Shown piece after piece: positions 46,038 through 54,550 of a stretch of 64,000 nt of DNA (the first letter of the stretch is position 1; each line of letters opens with the position of its first letter). Both the position numbers and the translations under genes were made by a program. The stretch comes from DASWDH01 sp035318505 (GTDB taxonomy: Bacteria > Myxococcota_A > Polyangia > Polyangiales > Polyangiaceae): positions 13,215-77,214 of the forward strand of contig DATHEQ010000285.1 in NCBI GenBank assembly GCA_035318505.1, given 5' to 3'. The notes beneath the pieces are model-generated. The model saw only the letters and a list, made by a program, of their open reading frames with translations, did no database searches and was not told the DNA's origin.

Positions 46038-46070
46038 GGCGCGGCGCCTAGCAGAAAGAGGAGATCTTCG

Positions 46071-47387
46071 ATGTCGACAAGGCGTTGGGCAGGCGCAAGT
46101 CTTGGGCTTCTGATGGGGTGTTTCGCGGTGGCCGCTGGCTGCGGCGGCGACGACAGCACACCCGTTGACGACGCCGGTGTGGGGGGCGGCGATTCCTCGT
46201 CGGCATGTTCGAGGATCGCCGTCGTGTCGGGGTGCAACACCGTCCGCCAAGAGGGGCAGGAATTCGAGCTCGGCTGTTCGACCATCGTCAACAAAACGAT
46301 CAACGGCCGCGCGGTCTGCGCCGTCTCCGGCCAATGCGTCGGCACTTCGATGCCGTGCCTCGATCCCGCGACCGTCTATTCCTGCTTAGCACCGTGTCAG
46401 CCGCAGAAGGACGCCGCACGCGGCGACGCCGGCGCGAGCGTGCTTGGAACGAGCTGCACCAGCAATACCGATTGCACCGGTGGGCTCACCTGTCTCAGAC
46501 CGACCGACAACCTTGCACCCGGCGCCGGTCCTCCCAACGGACTCTGCACGGCCGACTGCTCGACCGCCGCCAACGAGGCGCTGTGCACCAAAACGTTGGG
46601 CGGTATCTGCGTATCTTTTTCGCTACCAGCGACAAAATCGTTCTGTATGGAGTCATGCACGCAAGGCAAGGCTTCCCCTCCGGAGTCCAAATGCCATGGG
46701 CGCCCCGATGTCGTGTGCAACGGGCTCGACACCCCCGGGCTCTTCGCCTGCATACCGCTCTGCGCCACCGACTCCGATTGCGGTGCGCGAAAGTGCGATC
46801 TGGCGACCGGATTCTGCTCGGACGTCGTAACGCCGGGCGCCCCCATCGGCAGCCCTTGCACGATGCACAGCGATTGCGCTGGCGACTTTTGCTACCCCTT
46901 CGAGTTCGGTCCCGACGCGTCGTCGACGGCCGGCGTGTGCACCGCCGGGTGCCGGCTCGGAAACCTCGAGGGGTGCAAATTCCGAACGTCGCCGCTCGAC
47001 GCCGGTCCCCCGGTCGGTGCGTGCCTTCTCTCGACGAGCAGCGCTGACGACGGTGACGCGGCTATCTGTGCCCAGCTCTGCGATTCCATCGACGACTGCG
47101 GGACGGTCGATCCGCGCTGGACCTGCATCCTGGACAGCAGCGTTCGCACGGCGTTCGGGCACGGCGGGTACTGCTGGCTCGGCACGCGCCCCGAGGCCGG
47201 CACCCGCGACGCAGCCGCGCGCGACATGGCCGCGGAAACAAGCGCTCCCGAAACGGGCACGCCCGAAACGGGCGCGCCGGAAACGGGCACGCCCGAGGCG
47301 GGATCGGACATCGCGCCGGAATCAGGCTCCGACGCCGTCAGCCCCGACGCGACGGACGTCATCGCGCCCGACGTTTCGCCCGACTGA
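46071..47387 (+). CDS. Cys-rich lipoprotein with repetitive C-terminal tail
   Basis: 438 residues. The signal peptide ends in AVAAGC. The mature protein has about 30 cysteines in short loops (for example CTSNTDCTGGLTC, CMESCTQG, CATDSDCGARKC), a pattern similar to the lipoprotein at 15471-16445. The last 60 residues are low-complexity with an ETGxP repeat (PETGTPETGAPETGTPEAG). A surface-exposed, disulfide-rich protein is likely. Function unknown. It ends before a strong hairpin. Confidence 0.82.
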   Translation: MSTRRWAGASLGLLMGCFAVAAGCGGDDSTPVDDAGVGGGDSSSACSRIAVVSGCNTVRQEGQEFELGCSTIVNKTINGRAVCAVSGQCVGTSMPCLDPATVYSCLAPCQPQKDAARGDAGASVLGTSCTSNTDCTGGLTCLRPTDNLAPGAGPPNGLCTADCSTAANEALCTKTLGGICVSFSLPATKSFCMESCTQGKASPPESKCHGRPDVVCNGLDTPGLFACIPLCATDSDCGARKCDLATGFCSDVVTPGAPIGSPCTMHSDCAGDFCYPFEFGPDASSTAGVCTAGCRLGNLEGCKFRTSPLDAGPPVGACLLSTSSADDGDAAICAQLCDSIDDCGTVDPRWTCILDSSVRTAFGHGGYCWLGTRPEAGTRDAAARDMAAETSAPETGTPETGAPETGTPEAGSDIAPESGSDAVSPDATDVIAPDVSPD

Positions 47388-47397
47388 AGCGCAGTTG

Positions 47398-47423
47398 GCG
47401 CTGACGGAGTCTCAAAAACTCCG

Positions 47424-47430
<7 letters not shown>
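47398..47430. terminator. Bidirectional hairpin between convergent genes
   Basis: A perfect 10-bp inverted repeat, CTGACGGAGT (47401-47410) and ACTCCGTCAG (47418-47427), has a 7-nt loop. It extends 3 further pairs including one G-T. It lies just after the lipoprotein stop and overlaps the stop codon (47424-47426) of the convergent cytochrome gene, so it can act for both. No U-tract follows. Confidence 0.6.
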
Positions 47431-48146
<716 letters not shown>

Positions 48147-48168
48147 GATCGTGCTCTCCGTCGGAAGC

Positions 48169-49317
48169 TCAGTAGCTCTTGAGGTTGGGGATGGCGGGTT
48201 TTTCCTTGGCGCCGCGCGATGCCATGTACGTGCGCGAGACGGTGACGGGGTTGCGATTCCAGAGGTTATAGACCTTGTCGGCAATCCCATCGGGGTGAAT
48301 CATCGCCGAGCCGTTGCCGCATCCGTCCTGCGGATCGAAGGGATCGGGGCGCCCCATTTGAATGGTCATTTCTGGGAGCCCCTGCGGCGCGTACGGCCAC
48401 GGCCACGCCGTCGACAAGAAACCGTGGAAGTGGATGTTGCCGATGCGATTGGTCAGAAGCTGGTGCGTGTGCCCGTGGAACACCACCACGCTCTGGAACC
48501 GCTTCAAAATGGCCTGCACTTGTTCGGCGTCGTCCGTCCAGAAATTCCAAGGCTTGTAGAGTTTATAAAGCGGCGAATGGGAGAAGACGATGAGCGGCGT
48601 CGTTACCGGCACCTTCTTCAAGTCGTCGTCCAGCCATTTGCGCCCCTCGTCACCCACCGTAAACGAGCTCTGCCAGCCGTTGTCGAGGCCGGCCACGGTC
48701 TTCATGCGGTCCATGGGGGACAGTTTGCGCGCCGTCCAAAAGTCTTTCTCCACGACGCTGTTCAAGACGACGCAATGCGCCCCCTTGTGTTCGAACGAGT
48801 ACATCGGCTTACCGAAGAGGTCGCGCCATTTGTCGCCCAGATCGAGGTACCAGTCGTGCTCTCCGACCATGAAGTGCATTGGCGCTTTGACGTTCTTCAA
48901 GATCTGAGCGCCGAGCTCGAGCTCCTTGGGCTGGCCGAGCTGCGCCAGATCGCCGCCGTAAAAGACGAAGTCGGGCTGCGGATCCATGGCGTTGACGTCG
49001 TCGACGGCGCGCATCAGCGCGTTGACGAAGCGGTCGTTGACCGTCCGATCGTAAAGATGGGAATCGGAGATGTACGCGAAGTGAAAACCTTCGCGCTTTG
49101 CCGCCCCACCTTGTGCGCCCTGCGCGTAGGAGACGCGCACGGGTTGGAACGAATGCGGCGTGATGCCGGAAGCGGCGGCCGCGCCGAACGCCGCGGCGGC
49201 GACCTTGACGAACGATCGTCGATCGAGCGATTTGAGCGCGCGAAAGAGCTCGGCCCGCTCCTCCATGTGTTTGGTCTCGATGCTCTTCACGGAAGGCGTC
49301 TTCTTGAAGTCGCTCAT
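48169..49317 (-). CDS. Tat-exported metallophosphoesterase
   Basis: 382 residues. A twin-arginine signal (LDRRSFVKVAAAAFGAAAA, about residues 31-50) predicts folded export. The calcineurin-like motifs are DSH, GGDLA, GEHD in place of GNHD, FSHSP and GHTH, which supply the usual dinuclear metal ligands. The substrate is unknown. It starts 4 bp after the peroxidase stop, so the two are probably cotranscribed. Confidence 0.9.
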   Translation of the reverse strand: MSDFKKTPSVKSIETKHMEERAELFRALKSLDRRSFVKVAAAAFGAAAASGITPHSFQPVRVSYAQGAQGGAAKREGFHFAYISDSHLYDRTVNDRFVNALMRAVDDVNAMDPQPDFVFYGGDLAQLGQPKELELGAQILKNVKAPMHFMVGEHDWYLDLGDKWRDLFGKPMYSFEHKGAHCVVLNSVVEKDFWTARKLSPMDRMKTVAGLDNGWQSSFTVGDEGRKWLDDDLKKVPVTTPLIVFSHSPLYKLYKPWNFWTDDAEQVQAILKRFQSVVVFHGHTHQLLTNRIGNIHFHGFLSTAWPWPYAPQGLPEMTIQMGRPDPFDPQDGCGNGSAMIHPDGIADKVYNLWNRNPVTVSRTYMASRGAKEKPAIPNLKSY

Positions 49318-49321
49318 GGCG

Positions 49322-50779
49322 TCACCTCTTTCCTTCCGACCGTCGCTCGAAAGGCAGCACTTTGCGCTGGGCGGCGGCCTCGTCGCGCAGCGGCCGCTTG
49401 CCGGTGGCGATTTTTCGCTGCCGCGCCATTTCCGACTTGTTGTCGGCGTCGAATCGCACGTCCGTCAGCGTGAAGAGAAAGGCAACCATTTGGTCGACCT
49501 CCTTTTCGCTGAGGGCGAGCGGCTCGATGCCGCCGTCGAGGTAAGCGTTCGGTTCGCCCCCCTTGTTGTAGTGATCCATGACGTCCCACAACGTGGCGAT
49601 CGAGCCATCGTGCATGTAAGGCGCCGTGATCCCGACGTTGCGGACTTGCGACGTTTTGAAGGCGCCGATGTCGGAGCGGTTGCGCGTCACGGTGAATCGC
49701 CCGAGCTCCGAGAGATCGGTTTCGATGGCAAGCCGGTCGATCGCCTCTTGCGAAGCGTCTTTGGCGAGCGCGGCGAGCCCCTTTTTGGCCAGCGCTTCGA
49801 AATCCTGGTGGCGCGCGGACACGCCTACGTTGTGAAAGCGGTTGTCGGTTCCAATCGGGACCGAGCTCGAGATCTGATGACAGCTCGTGCAGCGACCCTT
49901 GCCGTTATAGATCACCCATCCCGCTTTGGCGTCGTCGTCGATGGCTTTCATGTCGCCGGCGATGAAGCGATCGAAGGGGGCGTCGAGGAAGATGAGCGTT
50001 CGCTCGAAGGTGGATATGGCGCGCGCCACGTCGTCGAAGTTGACGCCGCGGCCGTAGGCTTCCTTGAATGCTTTTTGGTACTCGGCGTCGTTCTTGATGC
50101 CGGCGATGGCGGCGTTGCCATCCGGTTGTCCCATCTCGATGGGATTGAGAATGGGGAGCTTGGCCTGATCCTCGAGCATCGCCGCGCGACCGTCCCAGAA
50201 TTGCGTGAAGTAGAGCGCCGCATTCATCGTCGTCGGCCCGTTGCGTCGACCCAGTTGATCGCCGATCCCTTCCGAGGTGCCGCGGCGGTCGGTGAATCCG
50301 CGGCTCACGTCGTGGCAGGTGGCACAGGCGACGGTGCCGTCCTTGGAAAGTCGCGGGTCGAAGTACAACTTTCGCCCGAGGGCGATGCGCGCCTCACTGC
50401 TCGGGTTGTCCGTGGGGACAATGGCCTTCCAGAACGAGGGCTCGATCCCGGCGGGGGCGGCGCCGGGTGCGACGGGACGAACGAGCTCCATCACGCGCGC
50501 CGTCTGCGTCGTCATGGGCAGCGATCCGTGGGGAGCATCGCCGCCGCCGGAAACAGGCCCGGACTTGCTCACCGCTTGTACGCTCGTCACCCCAGGCGTA
50601 GCGGGCTGCCCGGGTGGGGTGGGCGGGTTCGCTTGAACCGCGGGAGGGTGCTGCGCGGGAGCGGGCGGGGCACCCTGAACAGCGGCGGCGAAAGTAGCTG
50701 TCGATGCCGCAATGACGATCATCACCGGCACGCGCCGTGATCGACTCTTCGGGCCCGCGGCCGATCGCTCGTTCCTCAT
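49322..50779 (-). CDS. Dihaem cytochrome c peroxidase / MauG family protein
   Basis: 485 residues from the ATG at 50779, which has GGAGG close upstream. A signal segment and a Pro/Ala-rich spacer of about 110 residues precede the catalytic part. The haem motifs are CATCH (152-156) and CTSCH (297-301), the usual order for bacterial cytochrome c peroxidases. GRKLYFDPRLS, RRNGPTTMNAALY, FERTLIF and TAPYMHDGSI-type segments are intact. It reduces hydrogen peroxide in the periplasm if it is a peroxidase; MauG-like oxidation is an alternative. It is divergent from an OxyR-type gene, consistent with peroxide control. Confidence 0.9.
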   Translation of the reverse strand: MRNERSAAGPKSRSRRVPVMIVIAASTATFAAAVQGAPPAPAQHPPAVQANPPTPPGQPATPGVTSVQAVSKSGPVSGGGDAPHGSLPMTTQTARVMELVRPVAPGAAPAGIEPSFWKAIVPTDNPSSEARIALGRKLYFDPRLSKDGTVACATCHDVSRGFTDRRGTSEGIGDQLGRRNGPTTMNAALYFTQFWDGRAAMLEDQAKLPILNPIEMGQPDGNAAIAGIKNDAEYQKAFKEAYGRGVNFDDVARAISTFERTLIFLDAPFDRFIAGDMKAIDDDAKAGWVIYNGKGRCTSCHQISSSVPIGTDNRFHNVGVSARHQDFEALAKKGLAALAKDASQEAIDRLAIETDLSELGRFTVTRNRSDIGAFKTSQVRNVGITAPYMHDGSIATLWDVMDHYNKGGEPNAYLDGGIEPLALSEKEVDQMVAFLFTLTDVRFDADNKSEMARQRKIATGKRPLRDEAAAQRKVLPFERRSEGKR

Positions 50780-50895
50780 GGTAACCTCCGTTCGCGGCCC
50801 GCGGGCCAAAGGGGCGCATTCGTTGGCAGCGACGAACGCGACTCTGGCGTACCACGGTACGTGTGCCAACTCATTCCGTCCTATAGGCCCATAAC
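50780..50895. promoter_or_regulatory. Divergent control region of the peroxidase operon and the OxyR-type gene
   Basis: In this 116-bp gap GTTGGCA (50822-50828) and TGCCAAC (50864-50870) form a perfect inverted pair, and inside it CGTAC-CACG-GTACG (50848-50861) forms a second one. The position suits a LysR-type tetramer site. The classical OxyR ATAG/CTAT spacing is not matched, so the site is only a candidate. Confidence 0.5.
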
Positions 50896-51861
50896 GTGAA
50901 CCTATCGGCCCTCACCATTCAGCAGCTCCGCTACGTCGTCGCCGTCGATCGCTACCGGAGCTTTGGCGACGCAGCGCGCGCGTGCGGTGTGTCACAGCCT
51001 GCGCTCTCCACGCAGATCAAAAAAGTGGAACTCATGCTGGGGGTGGCCATCTTCGATCGCGAACGTCTTCCGGTCGTGGTGACGGAGCGGGGCAGCCTCA
51101 TCGTGATGCAAGGTCACAAGGTCCTCGAGCAGTTCGATCGCCTAGGCACTCTCGGCACGGGCGACGAAGAGCTTACCGGCACGTACCGGCTCGGTCTCAT
51201 TCCGTCGATCATCCCCAGCTTGCTGCCGCGTTTCTTGCCGCGCGTGTCACGCGCGCAACCGAGACTCGAGCTCGAAATCCACGAAGTGAAGACCGACGAC
51301 CTGGTGCGGCGTCTGCGCGAAGGGTCGCTCGATGGGGGCGTCGCTGCGACGCCGCTCGACATCCCGGGGCTTCACGAGCGGGTGATCTATCACGAGGCGC
51401 TCGAAGTCTACCTTTCGCCCGGCCATCCGCTTGCCGGCCAGGCGCGCGTGCGTCAATCGGATCTCCTCGACGAGTTCGTGTGGCTTCTCAGCGAAGGACA
51501 CTGTTTTCGCACTCAGGTGCTGCATCTATGCAACGTGCGCTTTGCGCGGCGCGGACGGCCGTTCGTTACTTTCGACGCCGAGTCTTTCGAAACGCTGGTG
51601 CGCCTCGTCAATGCCAAGCTCGGGGTGACGGTGCTCCCCGAGCTCGTCAGCCGCGCGCTGCCGCGCAAACGCCGCGACGCTCAGCTGCGGCCTTTCGTGC
51701 CCCCCGAGCCGGTACGCGAGATCAGTTATCTCGTCGGGCGCGAGCACGTCCGTCGGGTGGCGAGCGAAGCCGTCTTTCGAGTTTTGCGCGCCTCGGTGCC
51801 TCTTGGGCTGCGCGGTCGAAGGCCGCGGCAAGCCGTCATTCGCCCCATCGCCGAGGCCTGA
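50896..51861 (+). CDS. oxyR: OxyR-type LysR-family regulator with both redox cysteines
   Basis: 321 residues from a GTG at 50896. The N-terminal HTH is ARACGVSQPALSTQIKKVELMLGVAIFDR. In the effector domain GHCFRTQVLHLC places Cys203 and Cys212 eight residues apart, exactly as C199 and C208 in E. coli OxyR, within a similar GHC context. This strongly suggests peroxide sensing through a disulfide switch. It is transcribed away from the cytochrome c peroxidase operon, a likely target. Confidence 0.9.
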   Translation: MNLSALTIQQLRYVVAVDRYRSFGDAARACGVSQPALSTQIKKVELMLGVAIFDRERLPVVVTERGSLIVMQGHKVLEQFDRLGTLGTGDEELTGTYRLGLIPSIIPSLLPRFLPRVSRAQPRLELEIHEVKTDDLVRRLREGSLDGGVAATPLDIPGLHERVIYHEALEVYLSPGHPLAGQARVRQSDLLDEFVWLLSEGHCFRTQVLHLCNVRFARRGRPFVTFDAESFETLVRLVNAKLGVTVLPELVSRALPRKRRDAQLRPFVPPEPVREISYLVGREHVRRVASEAVFRVLRASVPLGLRGRRPRQAVIRPIAEA

Positions 51862-51917
51862 GACACGCACGTGGGCGCTTGACCGGGAGCCCCGGTCGAA
51901 TAGCATCACGAGCCCTA

Positions 51918-53072
51918 ATGAGCGCCGCCATGACCGATCCGAATCTCGACGAAAAGGCGCCGGACGATCCGGCGCTCGGTCTCTATGGCGTGCTCGGCGA
52001 GGACGGGAAACTGAAGGCCGGCTTCCCCATGCCCGACCACGCGCTGCTCAAGCGCATGTACCTGGAAATGAGGCGCGTGCGCCTGCTCGACGAGCGCATG
52101 GTCATGCTGCAAAGGCAGGGGCGGGTGGGGTTTTATGGCGCCTGCACGGGGCAAGAAGCGGCGGTCGTTGCGACCGGGCTCGCCGCGTCGCCCGAAGACT
52201 GGATCTTCCCAGCGCTGCGCGAAAACGCGATCATGTTGGTGCGCGGCTTCCCGCTCGCGTCGTACATCGCCCAGGTCTACGGAAACTCCGCCGACACACT
52301 CAAAGGGCGCCAGATGCCGGCGCACATCAGCTCGCGCTCCGTCAACCAAGTCTCGTGGTCGAGCTGCATCGGGACGCAGTTGCCCCACGCCGTCGGCGCC
52401 GCTTGGGCCGCTCGCATCAAAGGCGATCCCATCGTGACCCTCGGTTTCATGGGCGATGGCGCCACGAGCGAAGCCGACTTCCATGCGGCGTTGAACTTCG
52501 CCGGTATCTTCCAGCTGCCGACCGTATTCGTCTGCCAGAATAACCAATGGGCCATCAGCGTCCCCCTCAATAGGCAGACGGCTTCGGCCACGCTGGCCAT
52601 GAAGGCGCGCGCTTACGGCTTGCCCGGCATTCGCGTGGACGGCAACGATGTCATCGCCGTGCATCAGGTCCTTTCGGAGGCGATTGCCCGCGCCCGCCGC
52701 GGCGAGGGGCCGATGTTCGTCGAGCTTTTGACGTACCGCGTCGCCCCGCATTCGACGAGCGACGACCCAACGCGTTATCGCTCGAATGCCGAGGTCGACG
52801 TGTGGCTCCGGCGCGATCCGCTCGATCGTCTGGTTCGCTTCCTGCGCTCGCAAAACCTGCTCACCGACGCCGAAGCCGAGCGAATCGACCAAGATGCCGC
52901 GCGCGACATACGCGAAGCCATCGAGCAGGTCGAATCGAGCGGACCTCCGCCGCTTTCCTCGCTGTTCGACGACGTTTACGCCGAGCGACCGTGGCATTTG
53001 GCCGAACAATGCGAGGAGCTCGAACGGCTGCCGCCGCGGCAGCCGGGCAGCGAGGGCAAGGGCCACGGCTGA
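51918..53072 (+). CDS. Thiamine-diphosphate dehydrogenase E1 component, alpha subunit (2-oxoacid dehydrogenase)
   Basis: 384 residues from the ATG at 51918. The TPP-binding motif GDGATSEADFHAALNFAG through NNQWAIS is intact, and the phosphorylation-loop region reads APHSTSDDPTRYR. GRVGFYGACTGQEAAVVATGLA and the C-terminal RDPLDRLVRFL are similar to branched-chain type E1-alpha proteins, but pyruvate dehydrogenase is equally possible. The E1-beta and E2 subunits needed for activity are not in the window; the next gene is E3. This is a genuine split arrangement here. Confidence 0.9.
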   Translation: MSAAMTDPNLDEKAPDDPALGLYGVLGEDGKLKAGFPMPDHALLKRMYLEMRRVRLLDERMVMLQRQGRVGFYGACTGQEAAVVATGLAASPEDWIFPALRENAIMLVRGFPLASYIAQVYGNSADTLKGRQMPAHISSRSVNQVSWSSCIGTQLPHAVGAAWAARIKGDPIVTLGFMGDGATSEADFHAALNFAGIFQLPTVFVCQNNQWAISVPLNRQTASATLAMKARAYGLPGIRVDGNDVIAVHQVLSEAIARARRGEGPMFVELLTYRVAPHSTSDDPTRYRSNAEVDVWLRRDPLDRLVRFLRSQNLLTDAEAERIDQDAARDIREAIEQVESSGPPPLSSLFDDVYAERPWHLAEQCEELERLPPRQPGSEGKGHG

Positions 53073-53129
53073 GCGAAGCAAGGGGCGGGGCAACCTGCTA
53101 CAGAATCGGCAGTCGATTGGGAGAATCCG

Positions 53130-54536
53130 ATGGCGAATCGAAGTTACGACGCGGTTGTGATCGGTGGCGGACCGGGCGGTTATTCATGTGCGATCCGGCT
53201 GGGGCAGCTAAAGAAAAAGGTCGCCTGCATCGAGAAAGACGAAGTCGGCGGCGTGTGCCTCAACTGGGGCTGCATCCCCTCCAAGGCGCTCATCGCTACC
53301 TCGCACCTTTACGAGAAGGCGCAGCATGCGGGCGCGATGGGGATCAAGATCTCCAAGATCGATCTCGACGTGAACGCGATGCAAGACTGGAAGGGCGGCA
53401 TCGTCAAGAAGCTCACCACCGGCGTGCGCGGGCTACTCAAGGCCAACGGCGCCGAGCTCGTGCTCGGCACAGCCACCATCACCGGACCGAACACGCTCGA
53501 GGTGTCGAGCGTGGAGGGAAAGAAAGAGACCATCGAAGCCAAGTCGATCGTCGTCGCCACCGGCTCGTCGACCATCGAGATTCCGCAGTTCAAGTTCGAC
53601 AAAGGGATCATCGGCGCCAAGGAAGCGGTGAGTCTGCGCGAGATCCCGAAGCGGATGATCGTCATCGGCGGCGGCGTCATCGGGCTCGAGCTCGGCTGCG
53701 TGTACCAAAAGCTCGGCTCGGCCATCACGGTCGTTGAAATGACGCCCACGCTCCTCCCCGGCACCGACCCCGAATGCACGGCGGTGGTCGAACGCAAGAT
53801 GGTCAAAGCGGGCGCCAAGATTTTGAAGAGCGCCAAGGCGCTCGGCTACGAGCGCCAGAAAGACGGATCTTTCGCGGTGCGCGTCGAAGTGCAAGGAAAG
53901 CAGGAGACCATCGAAACCGATTGCGTGCTCGTCGCCGTCGGAATGCGCCCCAATTCCAAAGGCCTCGGTCTCGAAAAGGTCGGCGTCAAGATCGACGAGC
54001 GCGGGTTCATCCCTACCGACAAATTCGGCCGCACCAACGTGCCCAGCATCTACGCCATCGGCGACGTCAGCGGGCCGCCGCTCCTCGCCCACAAGGCATC
54101 GAAGGAGGCCGAGATCGTGGCCGAGGTGATCGCCGGGCATAAAGCCGCCAAAGATTGGGTCGCCATTGCTGCCGCGACTTTCACCGATCCCGAGATCGCG
54201 TCGGTCGGCATGACCGAGGCCCAGGCCAAAGAAAAGGGTTTCGAGGTGCAAATCGGCAAAATGCCGTTTTCTGCGAGCGGACGCGCGATGGCGGTGGCCG
54301 AGACGGAAGGCTTCATCAAGCTCGTCGCCGACAAAAAAACGCACCAGCTCCTCGGTGTGCACATCGTTGGTCCGTCGGCCAGCGATCTGATCAGCGAAGG
54401 CGCTCTGGCCATCGAAATGGCGGCATTCCTCGAAGACGTAGGGCTGACCATCCACCCGCACCCCACGCTGGGCGAAGCGGTCATGATCGCGGCCCAGCAC
54501 GGGCTCGGACAGGCGATCGACATTCTCAACCGGTAA
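53130..54536 (+). CDS. lpdA: Dihydrolipoamide dehydrogenase (E3)
   Basis: 468 residues. The FAD site VVIGGGPGGYSCAIRLGQL, the redox disulfide GGVCLNWGCIPSK, the NAD-binding VIGGGVIGLELGCVYQKLGS and the C-terminal active-site HPHPTLGEAV are complete. It reoxidises lipoamide of 2-oxoacid dehydrogenases and uses NAD. It has a TTGGGAG ribosome binding site and lies 57 bp after the E1-alpha gene, so the pair is probably one operon. Its stop is followed immediately by a strong Shine-Dalgarno for the next gene. Confidence 0.96.
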   Translation: MANRSYDAVVIGGGPGGYSCAIRLGQLKKKVACIEKDEVGGVCLNWGCIPSKALIATSHLYEKAQHAGAMGIKISKIDLDVNAMQDWKGGIVKKLTTGVRGLLKANGAELVLGTATITGPNTLEVSSVEGKKETIEAKSIVVATGSSTIEIPQFKFDKGIIGAKEAVSLREIPKRMIVIGGGVIGLELGCVYQKLGSAITVVEMTPTLLPGTDPECTAVVERKMVKAGAKILKSAKALGYERQKDGSFAVRVEVQGKQETIETDCVLVAVGMRPNSKGLGLEKVGVKIDERGFIPTDKFGRTNVPSIYAIGDVSGPPLLAHKASKEAEIVAEVIAGHKAAKDWVAIAAATFTDPEIASVGMTEAQAKEKGFEVQIGKMPFSASGRAMAVAETEGFIKLVADKKTHQLLGVHIVGPSASDLISEGALAIEMAAFLEDVGLTIHPHPTLGEAVMIAAQHGLGQAIDILNR

Positions 54537-54550
54537 AGGAGGACGTCATC
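54536..54550 (+). promoter_or_regulatory. Strong ribosome binding site in front of an ATC codon
   Basis: AAGGAGG at 54536-54542, 5-nt spacer and ATC at 54548-54550. The first A belongs to the lpdA stop. The site is close to ideal for initiation, and no normal start codon is present within the next 50 bp in frame. Confidence 0.6.

Noticed and set aside
50876..50920. Possible classical OxyR box (ATAG...CTAT) near the oxyR start
   Set aside because: The two half-sites are 15 bp apart, not the expected N7-CTAT-N7 arrangement.
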